Assembly (NCBI GenBank): GCA_964472465.1
Contig: CAYYLW010000131.1
Span: 1 to 7,542, forward strand
Direction: 5' to 3'
DNA length: 7,542 nt
Source: JAAYCI01 sp964472465
Lineage (GTDB): Bacteria > Bacillota > Clostridia > Oscillospirales > Ruminococcaceae
In this document: in pieces, positions 1-7,054 of the stretch
How the letters are laid out: each line of letters begins with the position of its first letter
Position numbering within the stretch: position 1 is the first letter of the stretch
Translations under genes and position numbers: made by a program
The notes under the pieces: generated by a model
Told to the model about the DNA's origin: nothing
The model's database searches: none
What the model saw: only the letters and a program-made list of their open reading frames with translations

Positions 1-304
1 CGGTTTCTACAAAGAGACCCCGAAGCTGGACATTGAGCGCCTGAAAGCCATCAACGCGGCCACTGATGTGCCGCTGGTGATGCATGGCGGCAGCGGCATC
101 CCCGAGGATCAGTTGGCCGTGGCCTTCCGCGAAGGCATCAACAAATTCAATGTGGGTACAGAGTTCTTCTACCTGTACTACCAAACCATGAAAGAGTTTT
201 GCAGCGCCGGCCACCCCGATTTCTTCGACCTGCCCCTGCTGGTGCAGGAGAAGCTGATGGATTACCTGCGCCAGAAGATGCTGCTTTCCGCTATTACCTA
301 CTAG
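1..304 (+). CDS. class II ketose-bisphosphate aldolase (fructose-bisphosphate aldolase type), C-terminal fragment
   Basis: The gene is cut by the window edge; the reading frame starts at base 2 and about 100 C-terminal residues are visible, ending in TAG at 302-304. Seen: the segment VPLVMHGGSGIP followed about 20 residues later by GINKFNVGTE. Known of the family: in zinc-dependent class II aldolases the His of HGGSG is a zinc ligand, and the N-V-x-T-E strand lines the phosphate and substrate site at the end of the TIM barrel. The enzyme class catalyses reversible aldol cleavage of a ketose 1,6-bisphosphate or related phosphorylated ketose to dihydroxyacetone phosphate plus an aldehyde, in the cytosol. 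The specificity-determining N-terminal half is missing, so fructose-, tagatose- and other ketose-bisphosphate aldolases cannot be told apart. The gene converges on the minus-strand genes and is probably not part of their operon. Confidence 0.85.
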   Translation, partial: GFYKETPKLDIERLKAINAATDVPLVMHGGSGIPEDQLAVAFREGINKFNVGTEFFYLYYQTMKEFCSAGHPDFFDLPLLVQEKLMDYLRQKMLLSAITY

Positions 305-327
305 CCCAGCAGCATAGACGCAACAAC

Positions 328-368
328 AAGGCCGCCCAGGGAAAAACCCTGGGCGGCCTTTGGTTTTG
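328..368. terminator. bidirectional intrinsic terminator between convergent genes
   Basis: A perfect inverted repeat has arms 328-341 and 347-360, giving a 14-bp GC-rich stem with an AAAAA loop (342-346). On the plus strand it starts 24 nt after the aldolase stop and is followed by TGGTTTT. On the minus strand it lies 19 nt beyond the amidohydrolase stop and is followed by the T-richer GTTGTTG. It can therefore serve both converging transcripts, better supported on the plus strand. Confidence 0.85.
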
Positions 369-387
369 CCACGTTCACTTTCCACTG

Positions 388-1563
388 TCAACTATCCAGC
401 GCCAGCAGGGCGGCCTGGGCCAGCAGGGCACTGCCCACGGGGGCGGCGGCGGGGTCTGTCCAAAAATCGGGGCGGTGGAGGGGAATTTCTTCGCCGCCGG
501 GCTGCATGGCCCCCAGTTGGTAGTAGAAAATAGGCATGTGCTGGCCGAAGATGGCAAAATCGTCTGAGCCCAGCATGGGCGGGGGCTGTAGCACGTGGTC
601 GGCCCCCACCACCATCTCGGCGGCTCTGGCCGCGGCGGGGTATAGGCTGGGGGCGTTGTGCAGCGGGGGCACATGGGGAATGAATTCCACCTCGGCCGTG
701 CAGCCGTAGGCGGTTGGCAGGCTTTCGGCCAGTTCCTTCACCCGCTGTAGGGCCATCTGCGCGGTGTCGGCGTCCAGCGCCCGCACCGAGCCGCTCAGCG
801 TCATGGTGTCGGTGACAAAAAACTCATGGTCGCCCGCGTGCAGGTTGTACACCGCGCACACCAGGGCCTTGCGGGGGTCGGCGTTGCGGCTGACGATGGT
901 TTGGATGGCCTGCACCATGGCCGCGCCCGCCACAATCACGTCGATGCATTCGTGCGGGAAGCCCCCCTGGCCGCTTTTGCCTTTTAGGGTGATGCGGAAA
1001 TGGGTTTTGCTGGCGGCCATGGTGGCGTTTCGCGCGCCCACCAGCCCTGCCGCAAACGAGGCGCTGTGCAGCGAGAACATCCCCAGCGGCTGGGTGGGTA
1101 TTTTGTCCATAAACCCCTGGCGCATCATCTCGGCGGCGCCCTGGGTCACCTCCTCGGCAGGCTGGAACACAAACAGCACGTCCCCGGCCAGTTCGTTTTG
1201 CCTTTGTTTTAGTAGCCGGGCCGCGCCCAGCGCGCAAACGGTGTGCAAATCGTGCCCGCAGGCATGCATCACCCCCGGCACCTCGCTGCGGCAGGCTCCG
1301 CCGCCTTGGTCGTGTTCGGCAATGGCGTCAATATCGGCGCGGATGGCCACCAAGGGGCCGGGTTTCCCGCCTTTTAAAAGGGCCACCAGGCCGGTGGGCA
1401 TCCCCAGGTCTATTTCCGCCAGGCCCAGCGCCTGTATCTCGCCCCGGATGAGGGCGGTGGTCTGGGTTTCTTCAAAGCTCAGTTCGGGGTGGCGGTGTAG
1501 CTGGTACAATAGGGCGGTCAAGTCGTTTTGCATGCTAAGGGCGGCTTCATACAGTGGGTTCAC
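388..1563 (-). CDS. M20 family amidohydrolase (M20D, hippurate hydrolase/N-acyl-amino-acid hydrolase type)
   Basis: This is a predicted cytosolic di-metal hydrolase that cleaves an N-acyl or amide bond of an amino acid derivative; the actual substrate is unknown. Numbering from the GTG start (391 aa, the usual family length), the N-terminal catalytic domain shows RHPELSFEE (about 25-33), RADIDA (75-80), MHACGHDLHT with metal ligands Cys102 and His104, PAEE with Glu137/Glu138, and LH with His166. The dimerisation (lid) domain follows, with GQGGFPHE (198-205) and QTIVSR (221-226). The catalytic domain resumes with GSDDF and the last ligand His363 in PLHRPDF. The frame can be read upstream to 1641, but the GTG at 1563 is chosen because a weak AGG lies 8 nt upstream and a promoter-like sequence overlaps the longer version. 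The ATG at 1533 would also retain the domain but has no obvious ribosome binding site. Odd points: Gln199 stands where most relatives have His, and GSDDF replaces GSEDF. It appears to be its own transcription unit. Confidence 0.88.
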   Translation of the reverse strand: MNPLYEAALSMQNDLTALLYQLHRHPELSFEETQTTALIRGEIQALGLAEIDLGMPTGLVALLKGGKPGPLVAIRADIDAIAEHDQGGGACRSEVPGVMHACGHDLHTVCALGAARLLKQRQNELAGDVLFVFQPAEEVTQGAAEMMRQGFMDKIPTQPLGMFSLHSASFAAGLVGARNATMAASKTHFRITLKGKSGQGGFPHECIDVIVAGAAMVQAIQTIVSRNADPRKALVCAVYNLHAGDHEFFVTDTMTLSGSVRALDADTAQMALQRVKELAESLPTAYGCTAEVEFIPHVPPLHNAPSLYPAAARAAEMVVGADHVLQPPPMLGSDDFAIFGQHMPIFYYQLGAMQPGGEEIPLHRPDFWTDPAAAPVGSALLAQAALLALDS

Positions 1564-1590
1564 GGTCTTCGCCTGCTTTCGTGGTAGTAT

Positions 1591-1604
1591 TCCGGAAAAC
1601 CGGA
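1591..1604. promoter_or_regulatory. short inverted repeat between promoter and amidohydrolase start (possible operator)
   Basis: The sequence TCCGGAAAACCGGA has perfect 5-bp arms around a four-base AAAA centre. On the minus strand it lies about 10 nt downstream of the candidate -10 box and 27 nt before the GTG start, near the expected transcription start. That position would suit a repressor site, but the repeat is short and could be chance. Confidence 0.25.
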
Positions 1605-1614
1605 TTCTTCTGCA

Positions 1615-1643
1615 ATTGTACGCCTGCGCCCGGGAATCCACAA
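1615..1643 (-). promoter_or_regulatory. candidate sigma-70-type promoter for the amidohydrolase gene
   Basis: Read on the minus strand, TTGTGG (1643-1638) and TACAAT (1620-1615) are separated by exactly 17 nt, matching -35 and -10 geometry. The -10 differs from TATAAT at one position; the -35 is weak beyond TTG. It lies just after the terminator of the upstream operon and about 52 nt before the chosen GTG start, which fits an independent promoter. Confidence 0.45.
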
Positions 1644-1664
1644 GGGCAAAAACAGGGAAATGGC

Positions 1665-1707
1665 ATAGAAAAACCGCATACCCAAGGCGGCTGCCAGGGT
1701 ATGCGGT
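1665..1707 (-). terminator. intrinsic terminator at the end of the sugar-utilisation operon
   Basis: The arms 1673-1683 and 1697-1707 form an 11-bp stem (ACCGCATACCC pairing with GGGTATGCGGT). The 13-nt loop holds a further 3-bp GGC/GCC pairing. On the minus strand the stem is followed at once by a TTTTT run (1673-1669). It begins 24 nt after the phosphorylase stop codon, so it most likely ends the operon transcript and isolates the amidohydrolase gene. Confidence 0.85.
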
Positions 1708-1731
1708 ATAGGCATGTTGCCCAGAAAGCGG

Positions 1732-3192
1732 TTATAGCCTGCTCCGTTCGTGCTTGCCCTGCAAGTGGCTGTCAATCTCACAGTGCAGGGTGTTTAAATC
1801 AATCTGCAAGCGGCAGAGGTCCTCCCTCGCTTGCCATTGCAGTGCCACCTCGTTTTCGCCGGCGGGCAAAGCGCTGAAAACGCCGCCAAAGGCGGGGTGC
1901 CGGTTGCGCAGGCGGATGAGGGAGAGCAGGCGTTGCACCACCGGTTTTTCACAGGCGCTGGCCACCTCTTCCTCGGTAAAGTTGTGGCGGTTGGCCTCGC
2001 GGTCGTCCCCGGTGGCTTTGCGGCGGGCCTCATCGTGTGTGCCGGCCAGCAGGCCCACATAGTAAAGCTGGGGAATACCCGGCACAAAAAATTGGATGGC
2101 CCGCGCCGCGATGTACGCGTCGTCGTTTTCCCCCAGCAGGCTGTAGTAGCTGCCGCAAATCTGGTGCACATCAAAGCCGCCGGGGCCCTTGTGCTCGTTT
2201 GATACCACCCGGGTGAAATGTGCCCCCCGTTTTTCGCAGGCTTCGCACACCTCGCGGGCCTCGTCGGTGTCCACCCAGCCGTCCAGGTCGGGCTTCACGG
2301 GCACACCGTCGTGGCAGTCCAGGGTGGTGAACTGGTTTTCAGGGCGGTCTTTCAGCATCCGGTACAGTAGGCGGCTGTTTTTGTGGTGCAGCAGGTGCAG
2401 CACCGTGTAGGGCAGCAAAAAGTCGTAAATCCAGTAGCCATGGCGGGCTAGGCGGTACTGTACGGCGGTTTCGGCGTGCACCTCGCACAGCAGTTCAATG
2501 CCCGCTTGCCCCGCCGCTTCTTTGGCCCAGTCCATAAACTCGTAGATATCCGGCTCCACCAAAAAGCAGGAGGTGCCCGCTTTTTTGATGGCATAGCCCA
2601 CGGCGTCCAGCCGCACCAGGCCAATGCCATGCTGGGAAAAATGGGCGAAGATGTCCCGGAACATCTGCCGTACAGCGGGCTCGTTCACGTCCAGGTCAAT
2701 CTGCTCAGAGGGTTCGGTCATGCCAAAGGTGGTCCAGATACGCGCGGTTGAGCCATCGCCCAGGGTGTAACAAGACCAAGGCTGTGCCCGCCGCAGGTAA
2801 ATTTTTTCCAGGTCCTTGGCCACGGGCTGCCCCCCCGGCCAAATTTTGGTAAGCGGCAGGAAGTAAGCGGCATAGCGGCTGGCTGCCCCGTGGCGCAGAT
2901 AGTCCTGAAACTGGGGGGAGGCTTTGGAAATGTGGTTCACCATCAAATCCACCAAAAGGCTGTGGTCTTGGCCCAAGGCGTCCATGTCGGCCCAGGAGCC
3001 AAACTGTGGCTCAATTTGGAAATAATCGATGGGGGCAAAGCCCCGGTCGCTCGAAGAGGGAAAGGGCGGCAGGATATGCAGCACCGGGAAATCACCGGCG
3101 AAGTGGGTGTTTAGCACACGGCGCAGGGCTTTTAAATCACCGCCCAGGGAATCGGCATAGGTGATGAGCTGCACCTGGTTTGGAATGGACAT
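1732..3192 (-). CDS. GH13_18 glucoside phosphorylase (sucrose / sucrose 6'-phosphate phosphorylase family)
   Basis: This is a cytosolic retaining alpha-glucoside phosphorylase: an alpha-glucoside plus phosphate gives alpha-glucose 1-phosphate plus the acceptor, saving ATP. The 486 aa are close to the roughly 500 aa of the Bifidobacterium sucrose phosphorylase. Landmarks in order: QVQLITYADSLG (6-17), GFAPIDYFQIEPQFGSW (51-67), VNHIS (85-89), RLDAVGY with nucleophile Asp196, CEVH with acid/base Glu237, LDCHDG with transition-state-stabilising Asp295, FDVHQI (340-345), and FVPGIPQLYYVG (369-380). Arg134-Arg135 (in IYLRR) and His343 (DVHQ, against DLYQ in Bifidobacterium sucrose phosphorylase) fall in the two acceptor-site loops. 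From memory, an Arg and a His at these places bind the fructose 6-phosphate group in sucrose 6'-phosphate phosphorylases. Glucosylglycerol- or glucosylglycerate-type specificity is not excluded. The ATG start is supported by AAAGGGG 9 nt upstream. It is the last gene of the operon, 47 nt after the Gfo/Idh gene. Confidence 0.9.
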   Translation of the reverse strand: MSIPNQVQLITYADSLGGDLKALRRVLNTHFAGDFPVLHILPPFPSSSDRGFAPIDYFQIEPQFGSWADMDALGQDHSLLVDLMVNHISKASPQFQDYLRHGAASRYAAYFLPLTKIWPGGQPVAKDLEKIYLRRAQPWSCYTLGDGSTARIWTTFGMTEPSEQIDLDVNEPAVRQMFRDIFAHFSQHGIGLVRLDAVGYAIKKAGTSCFLVEPDIYEFMDWAKEAAGQAGIELLCEVHAETAVQYRLARHGYWIYDFLLPYTVLHLLHHKNSRLLYRMLKDRPENQFTTLDCHDGVPVKPDLDGWVDTDEAREVCEACEKRGAHFTRVVSNEHKGPGGFDVHQICGSYYSLLGENDDAYIAARAIQFFVPGIPQLYYVGLLAGTHDEARRKATGDDREANRHNFTEEEVASACEKPVVQRLLSLIRLRNRHPAFGGVFSALPAGENEVALQWQAREDLCRLQIDLNTLHCEIDSHLQGKHERSRL

Positions 3193-3239
3193 GGGAAAAC
3201 GCCCCTTTCAATTTAGTGGCCCCGGCCCCGTTGCCGCCG

Positions 3240-4316
3240 TTACACCCAGCTTTGGGCGCAGGTGGTGATGGGGTTGCAGGGGTTTTGTAAGGCGCGTTCC
3301 ATCTCCAAGGCAAGATAGGTGTCTTGCAAAGCCTCCCGCAGGGGGTAGAATTCGGCCCCCGTGTCCAGGTAGTCCCCCATTTTCAGCATGCAACTGGCCA
3401 CCGCAATTTCGTCATCGTTCAGCCTGGCCTGGAAAAAGGGAGAACTGTACAAAAGGCGTTCACCCAAAAACAGGCCATAGTGGCTCCATTCTTGGTTGTT
3501 GTAGGGGCCAAAATCCACCCGGTTCAGGTTCTGGGTCACGGCATAGCCCTCGGCGGTGAGGTAACGTATGGTGAGGTCGTCTATCTCGCCGCGCAGGCCC
3601 TGCACCGTGAGCTGGCGGGTGCGCAGCAGGGAGTGGTACTGTGCGGGGTCGGAAAAATCGAAGAAGGCCACCTTGCCGCCTTCAAATTCCAGGCTCAGCC
3701 TATCGCGCGGGTAGTGGTGCTCGCTGCCGTTTTGGATGAGGCCTTCCCGGCCCAAAGTGTCGATGACGCTGAAATGGTAGCGCTTGCCAAACAGGGTGCA
3801 GTTCTGGAAACCGGCGCCCAAATAGCGCCGGATGATGCTGATGCCGTGGTAGCCGTGTAGGGCCGAGAGGTTGATGTTCTGCACCTCGCCCAGCAGCCCT
3901 TGGCAGAGGGCCTTTTCCCAGGCGGCGTAGAGGGGCTGCAAAAAATACTGCTCTGCCACCTGTATCTTGGGGCTGTGGCGGCGGGCGTTCTCCCACAGGG
4001 CGTTCAGTTCGTCCACACTTTCGGCGGGCGGGGTTTCGCACAATACCGGTACGCCTTTTTGAAACAACGCTTCCAGCACAGGGGCCAGGTGCCCCCGTGC
4101 GATGGAAAGCACGGCGTAATCGGCCCCCAGAGCCAACAGTTCCTCCAGGGTATTCACCACGGGCACATCGAAGCGCCGGGCGAAATCCCGGCCTTTTTCC
4201 GCGTCACGTATCATCACCCCGGCCAGTTCAAACAGGCCGGGCAGGGCTTTGGCAATGCGGATATAGAACTCGGCCCGCCAGCCGGAGCCGATGAGAACAA
4301 AACGTTTTTTCTTCAC
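3240..4316 (-). CDS. Gfo/Idh/MocA-like NAD(P)-dependent oxidoreductase
   Basis: This is a predicted cytosolic pyranose/polyol-type dehydrogenase of 358 aa; the substrate is unknown. Seen: an N-terminal Rossmann strand and loop FVLIGSGWRAEFY (positions 6-18), a second strand ending in VMIRDAEKG, ADYAVLSIARGH (about 65-76), then CETPPA (93-98). The rest, including GEVQNINLSALHGYHG (143-158), resembles the C-terminal alpha/beta substrate domain of the family. Known: nearly all active members have EKP at the CETPPA position, the Lys sitting near the nicotinamide and taking part in catalysis. Here it is Thr95, so either catalysis differs or the family position has shifted. The GTG at 4316 is chosen because AAGGAG (4327-4332) lies 10 nt upstream; the alternative GTG at 4325 would leave only 1 nt of spacing. 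It starts 24 nt after the aldo/keto reductase stop, in the same operon. Confidence 0.82.
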   Translation of the reverse strand: MKKKRFVLIGSGWRAEFYIRIAKALPGLFELAGVMIRDAEKGRDFARRFDVPVVNTLEELLALGADYAVLSIARGHLAPVLEALFQKGVPVLCETPPAESVDELNALWENARRHSPKIQVAEQYFLQPLYAAWEKALCQGLLGEVQNINLSALHGYHGISIIRRYLGAGFQNCTLFGKRYHFSVIDTLGREGLIQNGSEHHYPRDRLSLEFEGGKVAFFDFSDPAQYHSLLRTRQLTVQGLRGEIDDLTIRYLTAEGYAVTQNLNRVDFGPYNNQEWSHYGLFLGERLLYSSPFFQARLNDDEIAVASCMLKMGDYLDTGAEFYPLREALQDTYLALEMERALQNPCNPITTCAQSWV

Positions 4317-4326
4317 GAGGGGCACA

Positions 4327-4332
4327 CTCCTT
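4327..4332 (-). promoter_or_regulatory. ribosome binding site deciding the Gfo/Idh start
   Basis: AAGGAG on the minus strand is 10 nt from the GTG at 4316 and only 1 nt from the in-frame GTG at 4325. This spacing favours the shorter protein. Confidence 0.65.
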
Positions 4333-4340
4333 GGTTTGCT

Positions 4341-5240
4341 CTAGGGCACATCAAAGCCGCGGGAGGCCGCCAGCAGGGTGTACCATTCGTCGTAGCTCAA
4401 TGTGAGTTCCAGCGCGCTTACGGCCGCACGGATACGTTCGGGTTTCATGCTGCCGGTAACGGCCATGATGCTTTGCGGCAGGCGCAGTACCCAGGCATAC
4501 AGCAGGGTGTCCACCCCTATGCCGTGTTCTTTTGCAAGGGCCTCGGCGGCGCTGCGCAGGCGTAGGCTCTGTTCATCCTGCCCGGTGAACAGGCTTCCCC
4601 CGCCCAGCGGCGACCAAGCCATCAGCGGCAGTGCGCGACGCAGGGCGTCGTCGCCCAGGCCGTCGAACAGGATGTCCGGTGTTTTGGCGGAAATTTCCAC
4701 CTGGTTCGTCACAAGGCGTTCCTTCATATGGGCCTGCAAAGCGTCGAAGGCGGCGGGGGTGTAGTTCGAAACGCCCACGCTCAAGGTCTTGCCGCTTTTC
4801 ACAAGGCCGTCCAGCAGCTCGCCCAGTGCGGCGGGGCTAGCCAGTGGGTCGAAGCGGTGCACCAGCAACAGATCCAGGTAATCGGTGCCCAGCTTTTGCA
4901 GCGAGCGGTCCACCTCGGGCAGAATCCATTCGGCGGTGTTTGTATAGTACACATGGCGGTTGCCGCCGTCGGCCCCCGGAATGGCGATGCCGGTTTTGCT
5001 CACCAGTTTCATCTTGGCGCGCAAGGCGGGGTTTTTGCGCAGCACGGCGTTGCCAAACAACTCTTCCACGGTATACCCGCCATATACGGGGGCATGGTCA
5101 AAACTGTCCACCCCCATCTCCAGGCACTCTTCTGTAAAGCGCAGAATCTCGGCGGGGGAGAGCCCGGCCTCGGCAATGCGCATGCATCCGGCCACAATGG
5201 CCGAAAGGGAGACGTTTTGAGACAGTTCAATGGATTTCAT
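4341..5240 (-). CDS. aldo/keto reductase, YdhF-like
   Basis: This is a predicted cytosolic NADP(H)-dependent oxidoreductase with a TIM-barrel fold. The 299 aa match the usual family size. From the ATG at 5240, the AKR tetrad is intact: Asp48 (in FDHAPVYGGY), Tyr53, Lys82 (VSKTGIA) and His128 (LLLVHR). Other hallmarks are GVSNYTPAAF (156-165), TNQVEIS (178-184), MAWSPLGGG (207-215) and the coenzyme-binding segment GSMKPERIRAAV (263-274). The end, RGFDVP, closely resembles the E. coli YdhF ending as I recall it. An in-frame GTG lies immediately upstream at 5243; AGAGAGG (5253-5259) is 9 nt from the GTG and 12 nt from the ATG, so either may be the start, changing the protein by one residue. It follows the second permease by about 30 nt. 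A role in reducing or oxidising an imported sugar or its product is inferred from context only. Confidence 0.88.
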   Translation of the reverse strand: MKSIELSQNVSLSAIVAGCMRIAEAGLSPAEILRFTEECLEMGVDSFDHAPVYGGYTVEELFGNAVLRKNPALRAKMKLVSKTGIAIPGADGGNRHVYYTNTAEWILPEVDRSLQKLGTDYLDLLLVHRFDPLASPAALGELLDGLVKSGKTLSVGVSNYTPAAFDALQAHMKERLVTNQVEISAKTPDILFDGLGDDALRRALPLMAWSPLGGGSLFTGQDEQSLRLRSAAEALAKEHGIGVDTLLYAWVLRLPQSIMAVTGSMKPERIRAAVSALELTLSYDEWYTLLAASRGFDVP

Positions 5241-5272
5241 CACGTTGGGATACCTCTCTTTTTTGCTTGCTA

Positions 5273-6112
5273 TTATTCTTTTACGCCGCCGGTTATCAGC
5301 CCGGCGATGATGCGTTTTTGGAAGACGAGCACCAGCAAAATGAGCGGAACGGTGACCACGATGGAAGCGGCGGCCATGTCGCCCCAGGGCAGCTCATAGT
5401 TGCTGGGGAAGAGGGCGATGCCCACCGGCACGGTGCGCATGTTGTTGTCTGTCATGAAAGTGAGGGCGTAGAGGTATTCGTTCCAGGAGTTGATGAACAC
5501 CAGCAGCCCGGCCGAAAACGCCGCAGGGCGGATGAGCGGGAACATGATGCGGAAGAAGATTTGCGCCCGGCTGGCCCCGTCAATGGCGGCGGCCTCTTCA
5601 AAACCCTTGGGAAGCTGGGAGAAAAAGTTGGTTAGCAGCCAGATGGCCAGCGGCAGCGCGAAGGTGGTGTGGGTGATGATCAGTCCCTGGTAGCTGTTCA
5701 GCATTTTCAGGTTTTTTAGGATGAGAAACAGGGGACTCACCGTGGCGATGGTGGGGAACATGGAGATGCTCAGCACCGCCATCAGGATGATTTTTTTGCC
5801 CTTAAAGCGCAGGCGGGCCAAGGCGTACGCGGCCGATGCGCCCACCAGGATGGCCAACAGGGTGGTGCAGGTGGCCACAATCATGCTGTTCAGCAGATAA
5901 CGCTCGAAGGGGTGTTTTTGGAATACATTGATATAATACTGCACATTGATGCTGCTGGGAAACCATTTTGCGGGGATGGCCGCAATTTCGTTCAGGGGTT
6001 TTATGGAGGTGAGAAGCTGCCAAATAAAAGGCAGGAGTATCAGCCCCACAAAGAGCACCACAAATGCGTAGAAAAGGGCGCTGCCCAAGGTTCTTGTAGT
6101 TTTGGCCTTCAA
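5273..6112 (-). CDS. ABC sugar transporter permease, MalG-type (CUT1)
   Basis: This inner-membrane permease of 279 aa pairs with the upstream MalF-type protein to form the channel of a carbohydrate importer. Hydrophobic segments are seen at roughly 11-33, 73-98, 107-133, 143-164, 197-216 and 247-269, consistent with six helices. The EAA loop that contacts the ATPase is clear: FEEAAAIDGASRAQIFFRIMFP (171-192 region). The motif SWNEYLYAL (209-217) is typical of MalG-like proteins. The start is TTG: it has a strong GGGAGG 8 nt upstream, overlapping the end of the preceding gene, and no alternative ATG lies before the first helix. It is separated from the MalF-type gene by 14 nt, indicating coupled expression. 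Confidence 0.92.
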   Translation of the reverse strand: MKAKTTRTLGSALFYAFVVLFVGLILLPFIWQLLTSIKPLNEIAAIPAKWFPSSINVQYYINVFQKHPFERYLLNSMIVATCTTLLAILVGASAAYALARLRFKGKKIILMAVLSISMFPTIATVSPLFLILKNLKMLNSYQGLIITHTTFALPLAIWLLTNFFSQLPKGFEEAAAIDGASRAQIFFRIMFPLIRPAAFSAGLLVFINSWNEYLYALTFMTDNNMRTVPVGIALFPSNYELPWGDMAAASIVVTVPLILLVLVFQKRIIAGLITGGVKE

Positions 6113-6120
6113 AAAATCTC

Positions 6121-6126
6121 CCTCCC
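6121..6126 (-). promoter_or_regulatory. strong ribosome binding site supporting a TTG start
   Basis: GGGAGG on the minus strand lies directly after the preceding gene's TAA (6129-6127) and 8 nt before the TTG at 6112. It is the main evidence for the unusual start codon of the second permease. Confidence 0.7.
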
Positions 6127-7032
6127 TTACAAATCGGTAAGTCTATCGCCCAAAAAGCGCATGTAGATAAGGCTGATGAGAAATACCACCACAAAAATCA
6201 TCACAGCCAGCGCAGAGCCATAGCCAAAGTCTAGAAATTTCATCAGATGCTTGTAGGCATAAAGAGAGACACTCTCGGTGCCATTGGCCCCGCCCGTCAT
6301 CACGGACACCAGGTCAAACACGCGGAAGGCGTCTAAAGTGCGGAACAGTAGTGCCACCAGCACAGTGCTTTTCACGGTGGGCAGGGTGACGCGGAAAAAA
6401 CGCTGGAACACCCCGGCCCCATCTATTTTTGCGGCCTCGTACATCTCCTCTGGCACCATTTGTAGCCCCGCCAAAATAAGAAGCGCCATGTAGGGGGCCG
6501 TTTTCCAAACATCGGTAATCACCAGCGCCATGAAGGAGCCCCCATGGGTGGAAAGCCAGGCCTGGTAATGGTCGATAAGGCCCAGGCGGTAGAGGATGTC
6601 GTTGAACATGCCGTATTGGTCGTTGTAAATGAATTTCCACATCAGCGCAGAAACGGTGGTGGGAATGGCCCAGGGCACCAAAATGGAGGCCCGTACAAAG
6701 CCCCGCCCACGGAAGGCCCGGTTCATCACCAAAGCCGCGGCAAAGCCGATGACCAGTTCCAGCGCCACGGTGCACACCGTGAATTGCAGGGTGAACCAGA
6801 TGGCCCCCTTCGCGCTGGGGTCCTTAAAAATATCCAGGTAGTTGGCCAGGCCAATGAAGGGATAACCGGAAGAGGGGTCTGTGAGAACCATCTCATGCAG
6901 GCTAAGCCAGAAGGTGCGCAGCACCGGAAACACCGCTATCACCGCCAGAATGATGAGGGCGGGCGCCATCATAATCCAGGCGTCCCGTGTTTCGGCGCGC
7001 AGTATGGAATAGTTTTTTGTCTTTTTACCCAT
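6127..7032 (-). CDS. ABC sugar transporter permease, MalF/LacF-type (CUT1)
   Basis: This inner-membrane subunit of 301 aa is part of a carbohydrate ABC importer. Hydrophobic stretches lie at roughly 18-43, 78-103, 112-134, 166-190, 221-240 and 270-293. The EAA loop is EEMYEAAKIDGAGVFQRFF (195-213), followed by RVTLP. The segment VPWAIPTTVSALMWKFIYND (119-138) is characteristic of CUT1 permeases for di- and oligosaccharides. There is no large periplasmic P2-type insertion as in enteric MalF. The ATG at 7032 is chosen: GGAGGGGG (7042-7049) ends 9 nt upstream. An in-frame TTG at 7059 would add nine residues and overlap a palindrome, and is not supported. No ATPase gene lies nearby; such systems commonly share an MsiK-type ATPase encoded elsewhere. 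Confidence 0.92.
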   Translation of the reverse strand: MGKKTKNYSILRAETRDAWIMMAPALIILAVIAVFPVLRTFWLSLHEMVLTDPSSGYPFIGLANYLDIFKDPSAKGAIWFTLQFTVCTVALELVIGFAAALVMNRAFRGRGFVRASILVPWAIPTTVSALMWKFIYNDQYGMFNDILYRLGLIDHYQAWLSTHGGSFMALVITDVWKTAPYMALLILAGLQMVPEEMYEAAKIDGAGVFQRFFRVTLPTVKSTVLVALLFRTLDAFRVFDLVSVMTGGANGTESVSLYAYKHLMKFLDFGYGSALAVMIFVVVFLISLIYMRFLGDRLTDL

Positions 7033-7054
7033 GGTGAAAAACCCCCTCCGTCCC

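Noticed and set aside
1564..1641. Extended N-terminus of the amidohydrolase beginning with GTG at 1641
   Set aside because: The added residues are not like the family N-terminus, there is no ribosome binding site, and the stretch contains the candidate promoter and inverted repeat.
764..1711. Long plus-strand open frame (over 300 codons) opposite the amidohydrolase
   Set aside because: It is antisense to a gene with clear M20 motifs, its translation has low-complexity composition with no recognisable domain, and it arises from high GC content.
3193..3239. GC-rich gap between the Gfo/Idh and phosphorylase genes considered as a terminator
   Set aside because: GGCCCCGGCCCC can form only a short pairing and there is no T tract; it contains the phosphorylase ribosome binding site and is best read as an operon spacer.
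3324..3860. Plus-strand open frame opposite the Gfo/Idh gene
   Set aside because: It is a mirror of the coding strand, with no ribosome binding site and no domain seen.
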